NCBI GenBank assembly: GCA_032622095.1
Contig: CP136064.1
Location: 37,252,426 to 37,316,425, forward strand
Origin: Siphonodentalium dalli
Lineage: Eukaryota; Mollusca; Scaphopoda; Gadilida; Siphonodentaliidae
Length of the DNA stretch: 64,000 bases
Direction: 5' to 3'
Shown piece by piece: positions 22,900-35,571 of the stretch (its first letter is position 1; each line of letters begins with the position of its first letter). Made by a program: the position numbers and the translations under genes. Under the pieces are notes generated by a model. That model was not told the origin of the DNA, did not search any database, and saw only the letters and a program-made list of their open reading frames with translations.

Positions 22900-25062
22900 A
22901 AATTGTTTTAATTAATTTTTTTGTTTCTGGCGGAAAAATTTACCCGATGAAATCCCCCCCTTCCTAGGAACGACAGTCAACGCATTCTTTTTTTTGTTGT
23001 TTTTTTTTAACCTGCCCGTACCCGTCCTAATGTCATGAAATATCTCTGCATAATATTTCGAGCGATAACATTGCATTGCATTGAAAACAAACGTCTCTCT
23101 ACGATAACATTGCATTGAAAACAAACGCTTCCCGTCGTGTCTCTGCATAATATTTCGAGTCTGCCGTACCCGTCCTAATGTCGTGAAATATCTCTCCATA
23201 ATATTTAGCGATAACATTGCATTGCATTGAAAACAAACGTCTCTCTACGATAACATTGCATTGAAAACAAACGCTTCCCGTCGTGTCTCTCTGCATAATA
23301 TTTCGACTGTCGTGAAATATCTCTGCATAATTTTTCGAGCGATAACATTGCATTGAATTGTCAGACTCCCGTCATACAGATAAGTAGATAGCGAAAACGA
23401 CGCTCTTTATATATACACTGCGGAAAACGAACGCTCTTTATATATCAACGCTATAAACCCCGAAGTGCCGATTGCGGTGATTTTGATGATTCGAGCGATA
23501 ACATTGCATTGAATTGTCAGACTCCCGTCATACAGATAAGTAGATAGCGAAAACGACGCTCTTTATATAGACACTGCGGAAAACGAACGCTCTTTATATA
23601 TCAACGCTATTAACCCCGAAGTGCCGATTGCGGTGATTTTGATGATAGGGAAGGGAGAAGAGGAACTCTGAGCTTCTCCACAACGCGACCACGACGGTGT
23701 CCGTGTGATTTTACACGTGTATACGAAATTTGAGCTCAATCTGTACACGCGTTTTGGATTCCATGAAGTACCCACATACATATATACACACACACATATA
23801 TATATATATACGGAAGTCTCAAATTATATAGTACTAGCAGGGTAGCCCGCCACCGGCGGCTTGTCCGAAACATGACATTTTTTGTTTTTCAATGAGTTAA
23901 TTGTGACATTTGTTTATATATTTTTTTTTTTTTTAGCTCCACGCGTTTCAATAAGAAAAAATTGTACCCGGTAGCTCCACCCGTTTCCGAGATCTGGTCT
24001 GCGCATGCGCGAAGCTGGCGTCGCACGGGCTCGGCGACCCGATCAAATTTGTACCCGGCCCAAGATACATTCACATAGCAAATTTCAAGTCGATAGCTCC
24101 ACCCGTTTCCGAGATCTCGTCTGCGCATGCGCTGCACGGGCGTCGCATGGGATCGGCGACCCGATAAAATTTGTACCCGGTGCAAGATACATTCACATAG
24201 CAAATTTCAGGTCGATAGCTCCACCAGTTTCCGAGATCTGCCTTTCTGCATAATATTTCGAGCGATAACATTGCATTGAAATGTCAGACTCTCATCGTGA
24301 ACCTCAACACGAAGTAAACACGTGTTTCGAGCGATAACATTGCATTGAAATGACTCCCATCGTGAACCTCAAGACGACGTAAAACACGTGTTGCGTTCTA
24401 GGAAATGCACTCAATGCAGATGCTAATAACGTTGACTTCGTATATATATATATAATGACGTTATTAACCCCGGCCGTGCCGTTTGAGCTGATTTTTATGA
24501 CTGGGAGTGGAGTACGGGTGCTCGGAGCTTCTGGAAAACGCGTGGACGACATCGTACGTGGTATTTTACCTTTAGATAGGAAGTTTGAGCTCAATCTGTC
24601 CAGCCGTTCCCGTCCTAATGTACTATTTCGAGCGATAACAATTGTCAGACTCCCATCGTGAACCTCAACACGAAGTAAACACGTGTTTCGAGCGATAACA
24701 TTGCATTGAAGTCAGACTCCCATCGTGGACCCCCAAGACGACGTAAACACGTGTTTGTTCCGGTATAACTTTGGAGACTCTGACTTCATATATATATATA
24801 ATGACGTTATTAACCCTGGCCGTGCCGTTTGAGCTGATTTCGATGACTGGGAGTGGATAAAGGGTGCTCAGAGCTTCTCGAAAACACGATTACGGCGGTG
24901 TCGGTGGAATTTTACACTTACATACGAAATTTGATCTCAATCTGTACACGCGTTTTGGATTCTATGAAGTACACACATATATACATATATATATACGGAG
25001 TTTTCAAAATATATAGTATAGAAGAAGAAGAAGATAGATAGATAATATGAAGTTATTTTTAG
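22900..25062. repeat. Dispersed-repeat block, related to 60.1-64 kb
   Basis: The block is built from modules repeated within it and in the right-end block: GGCGGAAAAATTTACCCGATGA with CCTAGGAACGACAG; TAATATTTCGAGCGATAACA with TTGCATTG (at least eight times, 23040-24720); ACGCTCTTTATATAT with TTAACCCCG and GCCG; GCTTCTCCA/GAAAACGC; TTTGAGCTCAATCTGT ending in a TA run and CGGAAGTCTCAA(A)ATATATAGTA. Open frames on both strands are long only because the units lack stops. I do not call a gene here. Confidence 0.8.
23940..24240. repeat. Tandem units of about 122 bp (AGCTCCACCCGTTTCCGAGATC family)
   Basis: Two full units and a partial one share TAGCTCCACCCGTTTCCG, TCTGCGCATGCGC, CGGCGACCCGAT and AGATACATTCACATA. 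The same unit forms arrays at 62887-63040 and 63673-64000. Confidence 0.85.
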
Positions 25063-27091
25063 GATTAAAAAGACAGATATATCCTAGCTTATGCACGTGT
25101 TTTAGCTGTGGTTTGTTAATTACGCTAGCATATGGTCATATTAAATCAACATATCCTCCCACACATACGCACATAATCGACATATAATGTGAAATAGGTA
25201 CATGATGCGAATATTTTATTCAGAAATGAGCAGATAATGAAGTCATAGCCGTTATTTAGTTTTATGGCGCGGGCCACAGTAAAAACACATGTTAAAGAGC
25301 GTCCACAATAAAAGTCACGAGTTGGCTTATTTGTATCATTGTCCACACATACTCTGCTTAGAATCGTCTCATTATGAGTCGATAATATGACAAATGTGCT
25401 CTCATTTTCAGCACATTATAGACTCAAAATAAGGCGCTTCTAAGCAGGTTGTCTACCCAAAACAAAGTTATATTATAAGCAGATAATGTCCGGATTTTCG
25501 GGATAACAGACTATAAATAGCCCTGCAACAGGGTTAGCGCTGTCATGGGGCCAATTTTCTACTGTATTCAGTCTAATTTGTATATAGAGGTCGGTACATA
25601 TTTATCAACCTGTATGCTACATGTATCTACCTCCAACTTATATAGAAGAGCTTCGTTCGAATATTCCGTGTAAAATATAACTCAAGGCCGTCATGCACGT
25701 TCATGTATAGTTCACTTCATCTTGACAATTTACTACCGCAGTAACAACACTGCCAGCAGGAATATGAGAACTGTTCATAGGAAACTGAAGGGAAAGGAGA
25801 GACCAATGCTATTGTCTGAAGGGCAAGCATTTATGTACTAGCATATATTTTGTATCATAAGAAAATACCTTCATTGACAACGGTAACATTTGAAATTGGA
25901 CAAGACACTACAATTAAGGCTATTGTCAACGATTCAAGAACAAATAAGTTTTGTTGTGTCTGTAGTAAGACAACATTAACCTGGACTGACGATATAGAAT
26001 TTGTATTGTATAGACACACCTCCCGACTCCTACTGGGCAAAATGTAGATTTGTGTAGATTAATATATGGGGTGGAATACACGAAAGACTCGGAACGCTCA
26101 TGCTTACTCAACATACGACCATCATTATTCATATATGTTGCGTCACTAAGGTAAGTATAGTCTTATTTTTTGCCTGGCAAATTGATAATTATCCTGGGAA
26201 AGACTTAATAATATGGTGTCAAATTGGGTATTACCAATTATGAGCACCTGATGTTTTTCACCTGAGTATTTCAGCAATATGCTATGGGATCGCAATTAAA
26301 TTTGGAACGGATGTTCACCTTCACAAGGGCTTCAATTAAAGTGATATTCCCATTTTTCCCATTAGAGTTATTCTCCTTGGTTCAATTAAAGATACGGGCG
26401 GTGTTGGCGGTGGGTATGCTGTTATAATATTCAACTCCGTCAAAATCCGCCATAAACAGAAAGAATAGTAACATATAGACAGACATTGTTCTTATACCTA
26501 TCAGAAATATGGCATAAACAGTATGTTATTGTCAAATGTTTTTCCTTTGTTATGTAAACAAAAGTAAAAAACGTTACGGAATCTGGCTTTTGTTTAGATC
26601 CGGATATGGTAAACATAAAGAGCGTTATTTGTTACTGTTTTCCTTGTATGGAAATAATAAAAAGCGTTTATATCATTTGTGTGCGATAAACCAACAGCGT
26701 TGTGTTATGTAAACATAAGCAAAATTTTTGTAACACGAGCAGGCTCTTGTTTACGTACACCATTGTACGTCTTGACGACAATATATTATTTATGCGCTGA
26801 TTATGTTTGGCATATGAACAAAACTATTTATATATTAATATTCCTTCTGTTAATGGCGATTTGAACAAATATGAATAAGCTTTGCGTTCCACCCTATACT
26901 TATGTTTCAATGTAGCACCCTGATGGGTATATTCCGTGCATCATTTGTTCCAGCATCTTGTTTCTCTATTTTTTCAATGGAATAGAAAAAGATTGTTATT
27001 ATTTTTAAAACTGTACATTTTTGGTGAAAGATTTCTTTTTAAAACCAATTTAAAAAAAAAACTAAAATATGGAGCGCTGATGGATCGATTG
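25063..27091. other. No recognised gene
   Basis: AT-rich. A 65-codon frame (25850-26047) is followed 100 bp later by a donor-like AAGGTAAGTA at about 26150, but no domain was recognised and the pairing may be chance. Repeated GCAGATAATG motifs occur near 25226 and 25480. Confidence 0.4.
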
Positions 27092-27232
27092 CTAATACGC
27101 CGGAATTATATGTCCAGAAAAAACACCTCTGTGATCTTACTAATACGCCGGAATTATGTCCAGAAAAACACCTCTGTGTTCTTACTAATACGCCGGAATT
27201 ATGTCCAGAAAAACACCTCTGTGATCTTACTA
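27092..27232. repeat. Minisatellite, 45-bp unit, three copies
   Basis: Units start at 27092 (48 bp), 27140 (45 bp) and 27185, each beginning CTAATACGCCGGAATTAT. The plus-strand frame stays open through the units because 45 and 48 are multiples of three, but no gene is evident. Confidence 0.9.
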
Positions 27233-27863
27233 AATGAACAACAAAACCACAAATCCTAACAATGTTGTTAACTTTCTATATATATAGCCGGGAATACATG
27301 ATTGAAGTGCCCGGATGTAGTGCGGAGCATCCCATAGATGACGTCGAATATTTCACCTCACCCAGAAATGTCGGCTTCTGATTGGCCGTGAGCCGCGCAC
27401 TAATATCGTATAGTGTTGCGATAAATTTAGCACAATTATATACCAAACTAGCTTGCAAAAAGCAGTGGCAACAATCTCGAAAACAGATATACCTGTACAG
27501 TGTATGTGTCCACCAAAGTACTAAGGCATGTCAAAATGAAATTAAAATATTACTATGAAAATTGTTTTCACAGGAACGACGTTAACATGCGAAGTGGAAA
27601 CATTCGTTTGAGTTCACCTTGTAATACAGTTTCGGGTTTTCGTGAATTCAAAACAAACCTAAATACTGCGCGTTTCGGATTATTGAACATGATTTCAACA
27701 CATTCTTGCGACGATTATGTTTTTCTCAAACTGTTTATCGGTATGTTGATTATCATACAGTGTATTTATTGTCAGTAGAGTTGTATATTATTTCTTTTAA
27801 CGTCTTATGAGTGGAATTTGAACAGACCAGCAGTTGGTCCATGTTAGTAGGATACGGCTAAAC
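27233..27863. other. No recognised gene
   Basis: Unique-looking AT-rich sequence with a short open frame at 27500-27778 and no recognised domain. Confidence 0.4.
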
Positions 27864-28354
27864 CCCTGTCACACTCAGGCCGGCGCTTGAATTGCGCTGA
27901 AACGGTACCAAATATGAGTAACACGCAGGAGGAGCGCGGAAAACTGTCCAAAATTGTCAAACTTTTAACACAAAGTATGCTCCTATTGCGTTCCTACTTT
28001 GTCAAGTCTCACGCTCTCACTGTGACGCTATAAACGTCCTTAATACGATCTCAATAAGTTTGCAAAACGTTCTCTGCGTGGACGGGGGTAGTATAAATAG
28101 CGCCTCCTGCGTGCTCTAGTCATAGTCAGTTTTTAGGTTTTGGGGAATATACCCAACAATCCGCAATAAACTAGTTGTCCAATTAAACCACTGTCACACT
28201 CTTCTGGGAACAGGCCGCGCTTGCATTGCGCTGAAAAATTATCAAAGCGCCAAGCTAAACGCAATAAGGTATCCAAGAACCTATTGGTGACGCAGTTGAC
28301 ACTGGCTAGGACGGGAAAGGGTCCCCATGATCGCCCCTGAGCACCAGGGCGCCT

Positions 28355-28384
28355 CGCTTGTTTTGTGCATGCACAAAACAAGCG
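28355..28384. repeat. Perfect 30-bp palindrome, left arm
   Basis: CGCTTGTTTTGTGCA followed by its exact reverse complement, with no loop. The same palindrome is at 29543-29572 in the other arm. Confidence 0.95.
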
Positions 28385-29542
28385 CAGAGGTTCGGCGTTC
28401 TGACCAGGGCGCAGTACTGTCGCCGTGGTAACGAGAAGCGAGCGACGTGAGCGTACCGTTGACGTAGCAATGATGCATACAAGCTACATGTGGTCGCAGC
28501 AAGAAATCATCTGTTTCGTCTCTCCCGACCTTATTGCGCTCTTATTGGGCCGCCACGTGGTATTGTGTACTGCTTCTCGACCATAGAACGTCCACACGAT
28601 GTTGCCACTGCAAATATGGCTCTCGCTATATGTCAAAGCGTGACAAATGGCGCTCTTCCAACGTTTGCAGCAGGTTTACAGTACGATCCCACTTTGAAAT
28701 GCGATCTGCACACCCACACCATCGGAGTTTGCATATAATATGCAAATTTAAACTGGAATCCGATGTACATATATTTCGTCGCGAATGTGGCACATAATAT
28801 ATAACATGGAATACGCAAAAAGAATAGTGCACGTGAAGTGGCACCTAAGTGGAATCAAATGTATTCCGTATATACATGTGCTACATAAACAACATAAACA
28901 ACTACGGGAATGGTGCTGTCGACCTCCATAGGTCATGCCATTCAAAAATACAAAAGGGCATATATTAAGCCAATCTATTTACCCCTGACGAAATTCCGCG
29001 TTATCACTATCATACTACAGTGGAAAATTGAATCGGAACATATGCTCAATGTAAATTATGACTATATATCCGGAACATATATAATTGGAACATGGACAAC
29101 TAGTCAGCGTGATCGCAGCGGAGTGTGACAGGGGTATGAGCAGATCGAATTTCAAAGTGGGATCGTACTGTAAACCTGCTGTAAACGCCGGAAGAAAAAC
29201 GCCATTTATAACGCTTGGGCGTATAGCGAGCGTCACAGTCCAGTGGCAGCTCAGTGTGAACGTTTTATGAGCGGGAACCACTCCATAACGCCTCATGAAA
29301 GCGCAGAAAGAGCGCAATAAGTTTGGGAGAGAGTCGCAATGGGCGCAATAAGGACGGGGAAGGCACGTAGTGAGAGTCTGATTAAGCTTACTGCAGTCAC
29401 GAAAGACAAGATTGATTTCTTACTGCGACCACGAGTAGCTAATATGCACTCTTGCTACTCTTGCTACGTCCACACGTCGCTCGCTTTGCTTTGCGGTGTT
29501 ACGGCGAGAGTACTACGCCTTGGTCAGAACGCCGAGCCTCTG

Positions 29543-29572
29543 CGCTTGTTTTGTGCATGCACAAAACAAGCG
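29543..29572. repeat. Perfect 30-bp palindrome, right arm
   Basis: Identical to 28355-28384. Its survival without change in both arms stands out against the diverged surroundings. Confidence 0.95.
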
Positions 29573-29740
29573 CGGCGCTCTGGCGCCTATGGCCGACCAT
29601 GGGGACCCTCTCCCGTCCTAGCCAGTGTCAACTGCGTCACCAATCGGTTCTTGGAGACCTCAGCGCGTTTAGGTGGGCGCTTTGATACTTTTGCATCGCA
29701 ATGCAAGCGCTGGCCTGATCACAGCGGAGTGTGACAGGGG

Positions 29741-30479
29741 CTTTATGTCGTATGCATGCTGCAAGTTCGAGTTATGTGAAATATAATAAATAGAGCGTGT
29801 CTTGTCGTTGACTACGCGGGTATACTGCCCAGCGGGTGAGTATAATTTACGACGTGATATATTATAAAACGCTACTCAGAACATTATATTTTGACGCAAA
29901 ATGTTCATGAAAATATAATAATTGTATCTACAAATTATTATCCAAACACGAGACCTGAATATGTGCTCTGTTGTTATCTCAGAATAGTCGTTTAATCAAG
30001 GGAATGCTACTCCAGTGTATTTATGGTTTTAATCAGAATTAATTGCAACATTTGCTTTTGCAAGATAAGTATATAAACCCTTCCAAAAATAACATACTAA
30101 AAATCAACACAAATCGGAAAAGGGGAAATTGGTGAATATCGTTTAATAAATTTGGGGAAATTTTGTCAGATCGTCAATTACGATTTTCATATTCACTGGT
30201 CCTTCCAATTGCATGTGCATTTAGTCGAACTCTCTTGACTTTAAAACCGGGGTATACCCGATAACGGGACTCAATTTCTCAGAATGAGCCAAATTCCATA
30301 TGTTATTGTCTAGTGTTTTAAAAATTAGAGAAACATGAATGGCTTTTTCAATGTTTTTATTAAATGTATCACTAGATTATATACGAAAACATTGCTTTAT
30401 GTATCTATGATTAAGAAGAACAAAATATATTCGTTTGATCATTTATTTTAAATGACATGTGCATAAATACATTAGTGTG
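29741..30479. other. No recognised gene
   Basis: AT-rich spacer between the fold-back element and the 3' end of the minus-strand LINE. Confidence 0.4.
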
Positions 30480-30759
30480 AAACAAAAAAGAATGTTGACA
30501 TAAACGCACCCGGCCTCCTGGACCTATAAGTCACTATAATATCCCAATATGTTTCTCATTCTCATGTGATCATTCCATTCACCCTTCTCTCTGTATCTCT
30601 CTCTCTCTCTCTCTTTCATACATATATACAATGTTGTGCCCACCAACCTGTTTATATTAATTAAGGTAGGAGATGGGGGCAGTTGTTGTGCACATTCTCT
30701 TATTATTTTGCCATATTTATCGCTGTCTAACATACAATAGATAATTTTTGCTGTATACT

Positions 30760-33700
30760 TTATTTATGAAGGTGGCACATTCTCATGGATATTTTATTAA
30801 TTAATATTTTAATTGCATCATTATAAGACTTCATCATTTCAGTTAGATGTTCCTTCTTAATCTATGCGAAAAGATCCTTTCTAATACTGCTATAAAGGAT
30901 GCATTTTAGAAGGAAATGTTTATGATCTTCAATGTCTTCTGTATCGGGGCAGAATGTGCACAACCGTTCATGGGTTTTTTCTCCTTTAAATCAACCCGTT
31001 TCAATTATCAAAGGGAGTACCCCACATCTGAATTGTGCCAATAATGAGCTGTTTGAGCGGGCAAGATTCATTGAGACATATTCATCAGTTTTAAATTCAA
31101 ATTTAAACAGAATATATGTTCTTAGCTTTGGTACATGTTCCAGGTTTTCTTGCCATTTGTTACTAAAGTATGTGTCAATAAGCTTGAGTTCTCGATCTAG
31201 ATCACAGACCAATCGGTTGTCAAAAATGTCAGTTTTATCAAGTGTTTGAAAAATTTCCTTTAACTCCGAACTCCATCCAGAATGTCCACAACTGTAATCC
31301 CATTCAAATACTATATATGTTAGACGGTTTCTATTCGTTGTGACTAGGTTATTCCAATGCCTTAGCATATTTATCCATCTACGTTGTCTGGAAGGCCTGA
31401 TCCCCATATCACCTGTTATAGCTAATAAATGGGTACATCTGTGTACACACAGAAAGTATCGAAGGCAACGGTTCTGCACAAGGTCAATGCTAGTATGTTT
31501 TCCAAAACCCCAAATACCAGATCCATAGTCCAAAACAGGGTTGGCACACGTAGATACCAATTTATCAACAGTTTTGAATCCAAAGTTTATATGAGGGTGT
31601 ATCCTTGAAATTATTGACCCCAGTGCTCTACCCCCAGCGGTAGCCAAGATATCTGATGTATGAGTAAAGGTTTTGTCTTCATGAAGTTTTATCCCAAGAT
31701 ATTTATATCTGTCTATAATTTCCAATGAGCTATTCTTCAGTTGAAAGTCATACTGTATCTTGGGCAGGGCTCTCTAAAATGCACTATTTTGTTTTTATTA
31801 AGAGCCATCCTCCATTTGGTAGTCCACCTATCCCATATTTGAAGTACTTCTTGCATATCATTTTAATTTTTGGATAATAGGGCTATATCATCTGCGTATA
31901 CAAGAATGCGACATGGCTCATATTCCCAGATGGGTACTCCTATCCCTGATTGTTTTATCTCCATTGCTAAATCATTGATGAACAGTGAGAATAGGGTAAT
32001 AGACATACTGACACCTTGTTTGACACCAACGGTAAATTGAAAGTCTTCTGGGAGTATACCATTTATGTTAATACAGGAGGATGTTGACTGATATATGATT
32101 TGTATTGCATTATAAAATTGACCGCCACACCCCATTCTGAGCAATTTTTGTATAACATTTCACGATTCACTGGGTCAAAAGCTTTTCGGAAGTCTACGAA
32201 TGTTATAAAAGTTTCTCTGTTAGCTTTAATAATTGTGGATATTGTATGGATATTGTCAATGCAAGATCTTCCAGGTCTAAAACCACACTGTTCATCAACT
32301 ATTAGCTCATTCAATTCAGCATATTACATAAGTCTACTATTTAGGATTGAAGTAAATAATTTGCTACATGTATTAATTATTGTGAATCCCCGATAGTTGT
32401 TGGGTACCCTGGGATCAAGTGTTGCATTTTTGATGATTGGGTGGATAATGGCTTCCTTCCACAAATTAGGGATAATTCCTGTGTCAAAAATAATTTGGAA
32501 TAGTTCATGTATAACTTTCATTACATGTTGGTACTTGGGTGATTCGTATGGGATACCATCACAGCCGCTGGATTTTGAGTTTTTTGCTTTATTTACTGCC
32601 TTCTCAACTTCGTCAATGCTTATAGGAGCATTTAAAAGTGGATTAGATTCATAGAGTGGATCCAGGAAATTGTCTTCAATGAACCTGTTGTTTGCTAGTA
32701 TATCAGTTAGTTCTTTTTCATTTGTGTTCATGTTGTTACATGGGTTTTATAATTCATTAAATGTATTGTTCCATGTTGCCTTATCACGATGCACCGAACC
32801 ATCGGGGTTACAAACTTGATCTGGTATCCGTGTTTCCTTGCTTGGTCCAAGTTTCTTTATTTTTCCCCAAAATATTTTTGGATCACCTTGTGTCAAGGCT
32901 TCTGTGTCTATCATAAGTGTTTTGCGAAATTTGCGTTCATAAAATCCTAATTTTCTATTGAAAATTTTCCGGAAAATGTTAAAAGATTTGTGTGAATTTT
33001 GACTCTTTCCCTTTTTTCCATTTTTATGTAAGTTTAACATGTGTGTTTCATTGTTATGCATTTCTGTCCACAAATTTGTTAATTCTTGGTTCCAGAACTG
33101 TTTCATGAATTTAAATTTCTTATTAACTGTTGTGCTTCCTCCTGTTGGCTTTTTGGGTAGTACCTTTTCAAGTTCAAGTTTTAGTGATTTAACTAATATT
33201 GAGTAAATAATATCTATTTGAGTTTGAGATTCCTCGGTGGATTCGATGCATCTTGAAATAATTGCTAAATAGGTTTCAGGTAGACTATTTGTTTAGTTTA
33301 TTGACAGTTGATGTTTGTTCAAGGAATTAACACTCATGACAGTGAATATGTGTTGGTTCATTTTCAGGCGTATATCTAAAATACAAAAAAACTATGATCA
33401 GGGGGTTTACTCTGTTCACCGATAAGGTGTAGTAAGTTGTTGTTTTCAATAAGTAATGACTGAGTAAGAACATCAAATTGGTTGCAAGTGTTTGTCATGG
33501 TATGAAAAACACATATATAATCAACCACGGATTTACCTCTGGCTGATTGAAGTGAAATTATCTGCCAAACTATGGCCCCTACCATTCAGGCAGCAATATT
33601 TAGCTTCATTAATGAAGTCTATAAAAGACCTACCATGTTGGTTGATAACTGTATCAATATTTTCCCTCTTTGGGTATGTCATCAAATTCTTCATTGAGAT

Positions 33701-34618
33701 CTTGTAGCCCCCCCCCCCTATTATACCGTTAAAATAATGGTGATGTAATTGTTACAATGAATATAAATATCAGTGAGTAATGAAGAGAAGAAATCATCAG
33801 GGTCTCTACCCCACGGTGAATTTTCCAGTGGTAAATAACATGAAAAAATTATTAATTTGTAAACTGGACTCCCAGAATTCCATCATGCGATTGTGATATT
33901 ACTTCATAATCATAGAAGTTTAGAACCCTCTTATCCACTAAAAGGCCAACTCCACTTGAACCTTTGGGTGCCAATTTATGCTTTGTCCATTTAACCCTTT
34001 ACCCAACAAACCGGCCAAAACCGGCCAAATAAAGCTTCAACAGCCTAAAATATCTTCGGTCTGTCTCAATAGAACCATACAAATATGGATATCATTGGAA
34101 TCGGCTCCTTGACCACATTGTGATAGTTACAGTTATGCCCTGTGCCAATGCATTCTCTTATATATGCGAGTCGACCATAGGTCGCCTCGCATATATAAGA
34201 GAATGCATTGGCCTAAAAAAAAATCTTTTTTTAACACTTTTTACCATTTGTTCTTACATTCTTTAACAATTTTATAAATTTTAATGCGTTAAGCCAATGC
34301 TTACTCTTGTATATGCGAGGCGACCTATGGTCGACTCGCATATATAAGAGAATGCATTGGCACAGGCCCTTCTGTTGGGTAAAGGGTTATACCTATCCAT
34401 CGGTACCCTTCAATAGAAATTTCTTCTGACCACTCAGATGCCAGTGACTCACAAACATTGTGTATATTGCATTTAGAATGTTTGATAAGAGTAGATTTCA
34501 AAATTCTACTTTCTCTATCCCACCCATTGAGATTTATACGACCAATATCAATATAATCAAAGGTGTTAATACATGTTTTAGAACACATAGAGTTCTTACT
34601 GCAAATTGCTTTGGACAC
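30760..34618 (-). pseudogene. LINE ORF2: endonuclease and reverse transcriptase, broken
   Basis: Endonuclease (APE type) remnants run from IGRINLNGWDRESRI (about 34555) and EGYRWIG (about 34400), across the MITE, to SSGVGLLVDKRV (about 33930), then SVVDYI (about 33520) and PPDHSFF near 33390. A linker with WN.....W and FWG.I....... leads into RT: PNNYRGFTIINTCSKLF (about 32405-32360), QCGFRPGRSC (about 32285), FVDFRKAFD (about 32200), VKQGVS and FSLFIND (about 31990), and YADD (about 31890). After RT come YLGIKLH (31700), LDYGSGIWGFG (about 31525) and a C-terminal C..C....H.....C knuckle (about 30955-30900). Frame changes and stops (for example near 31860, 32320, 32740 and 30870) make it non-functional. 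Confidence 0.85.
33994..34387. mobile_element. TA-flanked MITE, 394 bp, inserted in the LINE endonuclease
   Basis: The termini ACCCTTTACCCAACA (33994-34008) and its reverse complement (34373-34387) are perfect inverted repeats. Each side is flanked by TA (33992-33993 and 34388-34389), as expected for Tc1/mariner-type insertion. Inside are two large hairpins, 34145-34211 (26-bp perfect arms with CCAATGCATTCTC and a GCGAG core) and 34294-34360. A related 392-bp element lies at 44263-44654. Confidence 0.85.
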
Positions 34619-34668
34619 ATACGGTCTTTATTATTATTTTGCGTTTTAGAACACACAGAGTCCTCGTC

Positions 34669-35571
34669 CTATCTGGATGAAAATCCAGTTGAACTGGCTG
34701 ATCTGACAATTCTGCCACTTCCTGTGATCCGTAAATCTGTCCCATTTGGTATTTGTCTGAGAATAGTTCTAACATTTAGCTCAATGAGGCGTTCAACATG
34801 TGTCTTGCCACCTCTCAGATAAGTATTCTTATACTTTTTGGTGTTTTTAAGTTCCATTTTATGTCTAAGCACCAAGATTTTCGGCTGGACATTTTCAAAC
34901 TGAATTTTAACAAGTGCAGGCTTGTCAGCAAATCTCCTTTTCAATCGTTCCGCGTGAATAACTGTGACTTTCCCATCTACCTCGACACCCTGTTTTGAAA
35001 TTATGTCCTTTGCTACTTCTACTATATCTTCGCTGTTTACTTCTTTGATGTATGTGGCTATCACTGTTGTATCATCATTATTAATATGATTATCAGAAGC
35101 ACTTCTGTGTGTGAAATTTTCTTGTGCTTTTATTTCTAATCTCTCTATTCTTATAACTAAGTCATTTGTGTACTCCATAATTGTTATTTTATCTTCTATT
35201 GTGTCATTTATTTTTGTTTCCAACTGTACCACACGCGTAACTATGTCACTCACGCGCGATACCTCTGCGTCCATTTTTAGAACTAGGTCATCTTTCACTT
35301 TGATCTTTCGGTTAATACTTTCTGTCAAACTCGCCCATCCAAGTTATTGTCCATACGTTTCTGCAGGTTCTTTTGTTCTGTTTTGACACCCAGAACAAGG
35401 TCAACTAGTGATTTGAGTGATTCTGAGACCGACATATCATCAGTCAACACCTCATCACAACATTCGTCGGACTATGATTCCGCCATTTTGTTTATTTTTC
35501 TCGTTACCTTTCGGTGTTTTACCGTCATAAATTCTTCCCCTCTTCTTGCCAATTTGTTCTTTTGGGGGCAT
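34669..35571 (-). pseudogene. LINE ORF1: coiled coil plus RNA-binding-like domain, broken
   Basis: A basic N-terminus (MPPKEQIGKKRGR, from ATG at 35571) leads into a region with SLKSLVDLVLG, then a long heptad-like coiled coil (about 35325-35110) and a conserved C-terminal block with DIVEVAKDIISKQGVEV, KPALVKIQFEN and KKYKNTYLRGG. This matches the layout of LINE ORF1 nucleic-acid chaperones. Two frame changes, near 35490 and 35330, and a TAG near 35474 break it. It ends near 34669, about 50 bp upstream (in transcription) of the endonuclease region. Confidence 0.75.

Larger units (their letters stand above)
27864..29740. mobile_element. Fold-back (long inverted repeat) element, probably nested
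   Basis: Both outer ends are CCCCTGTCACACTC: 27864-27877 forward, and 29727-29740 as its reverse complement. Related internal ends lie at 28188 (CCACTGTCACACTC, forward) and 29121-29134 (reverse). The arms 28188-28740 and 29140-29740 are reverse complements over most of their length, with landmarks GCGCTTGCATTGCG, CAGTTGACACTGGCTAGGACGG, CTTATTGCGCTC-like and GTTTACAGTACGATCCCAC. Four copies of the terminus suggest one element inserted in or duplicated from another. No transposase is visible, so it is non-autonomous. A TATAAATAG box with a downstream TCAGTT start-like site lies at about 28091-28130. Confidence 0.8.

Noticed and set aside
23889-24271. Open frames on both strands over the 23.9-24.2 kb repeats
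   Set aside because: Same reason: the same repeat unit read in different frames, with no domain.
26040-26165. Exon ending at the strong AAGGTAAGTA donor near 26150
   Set aside because: The upstream frame closes before the donor and no domain was recognised, so an exon cannot be supported from sequence alone.
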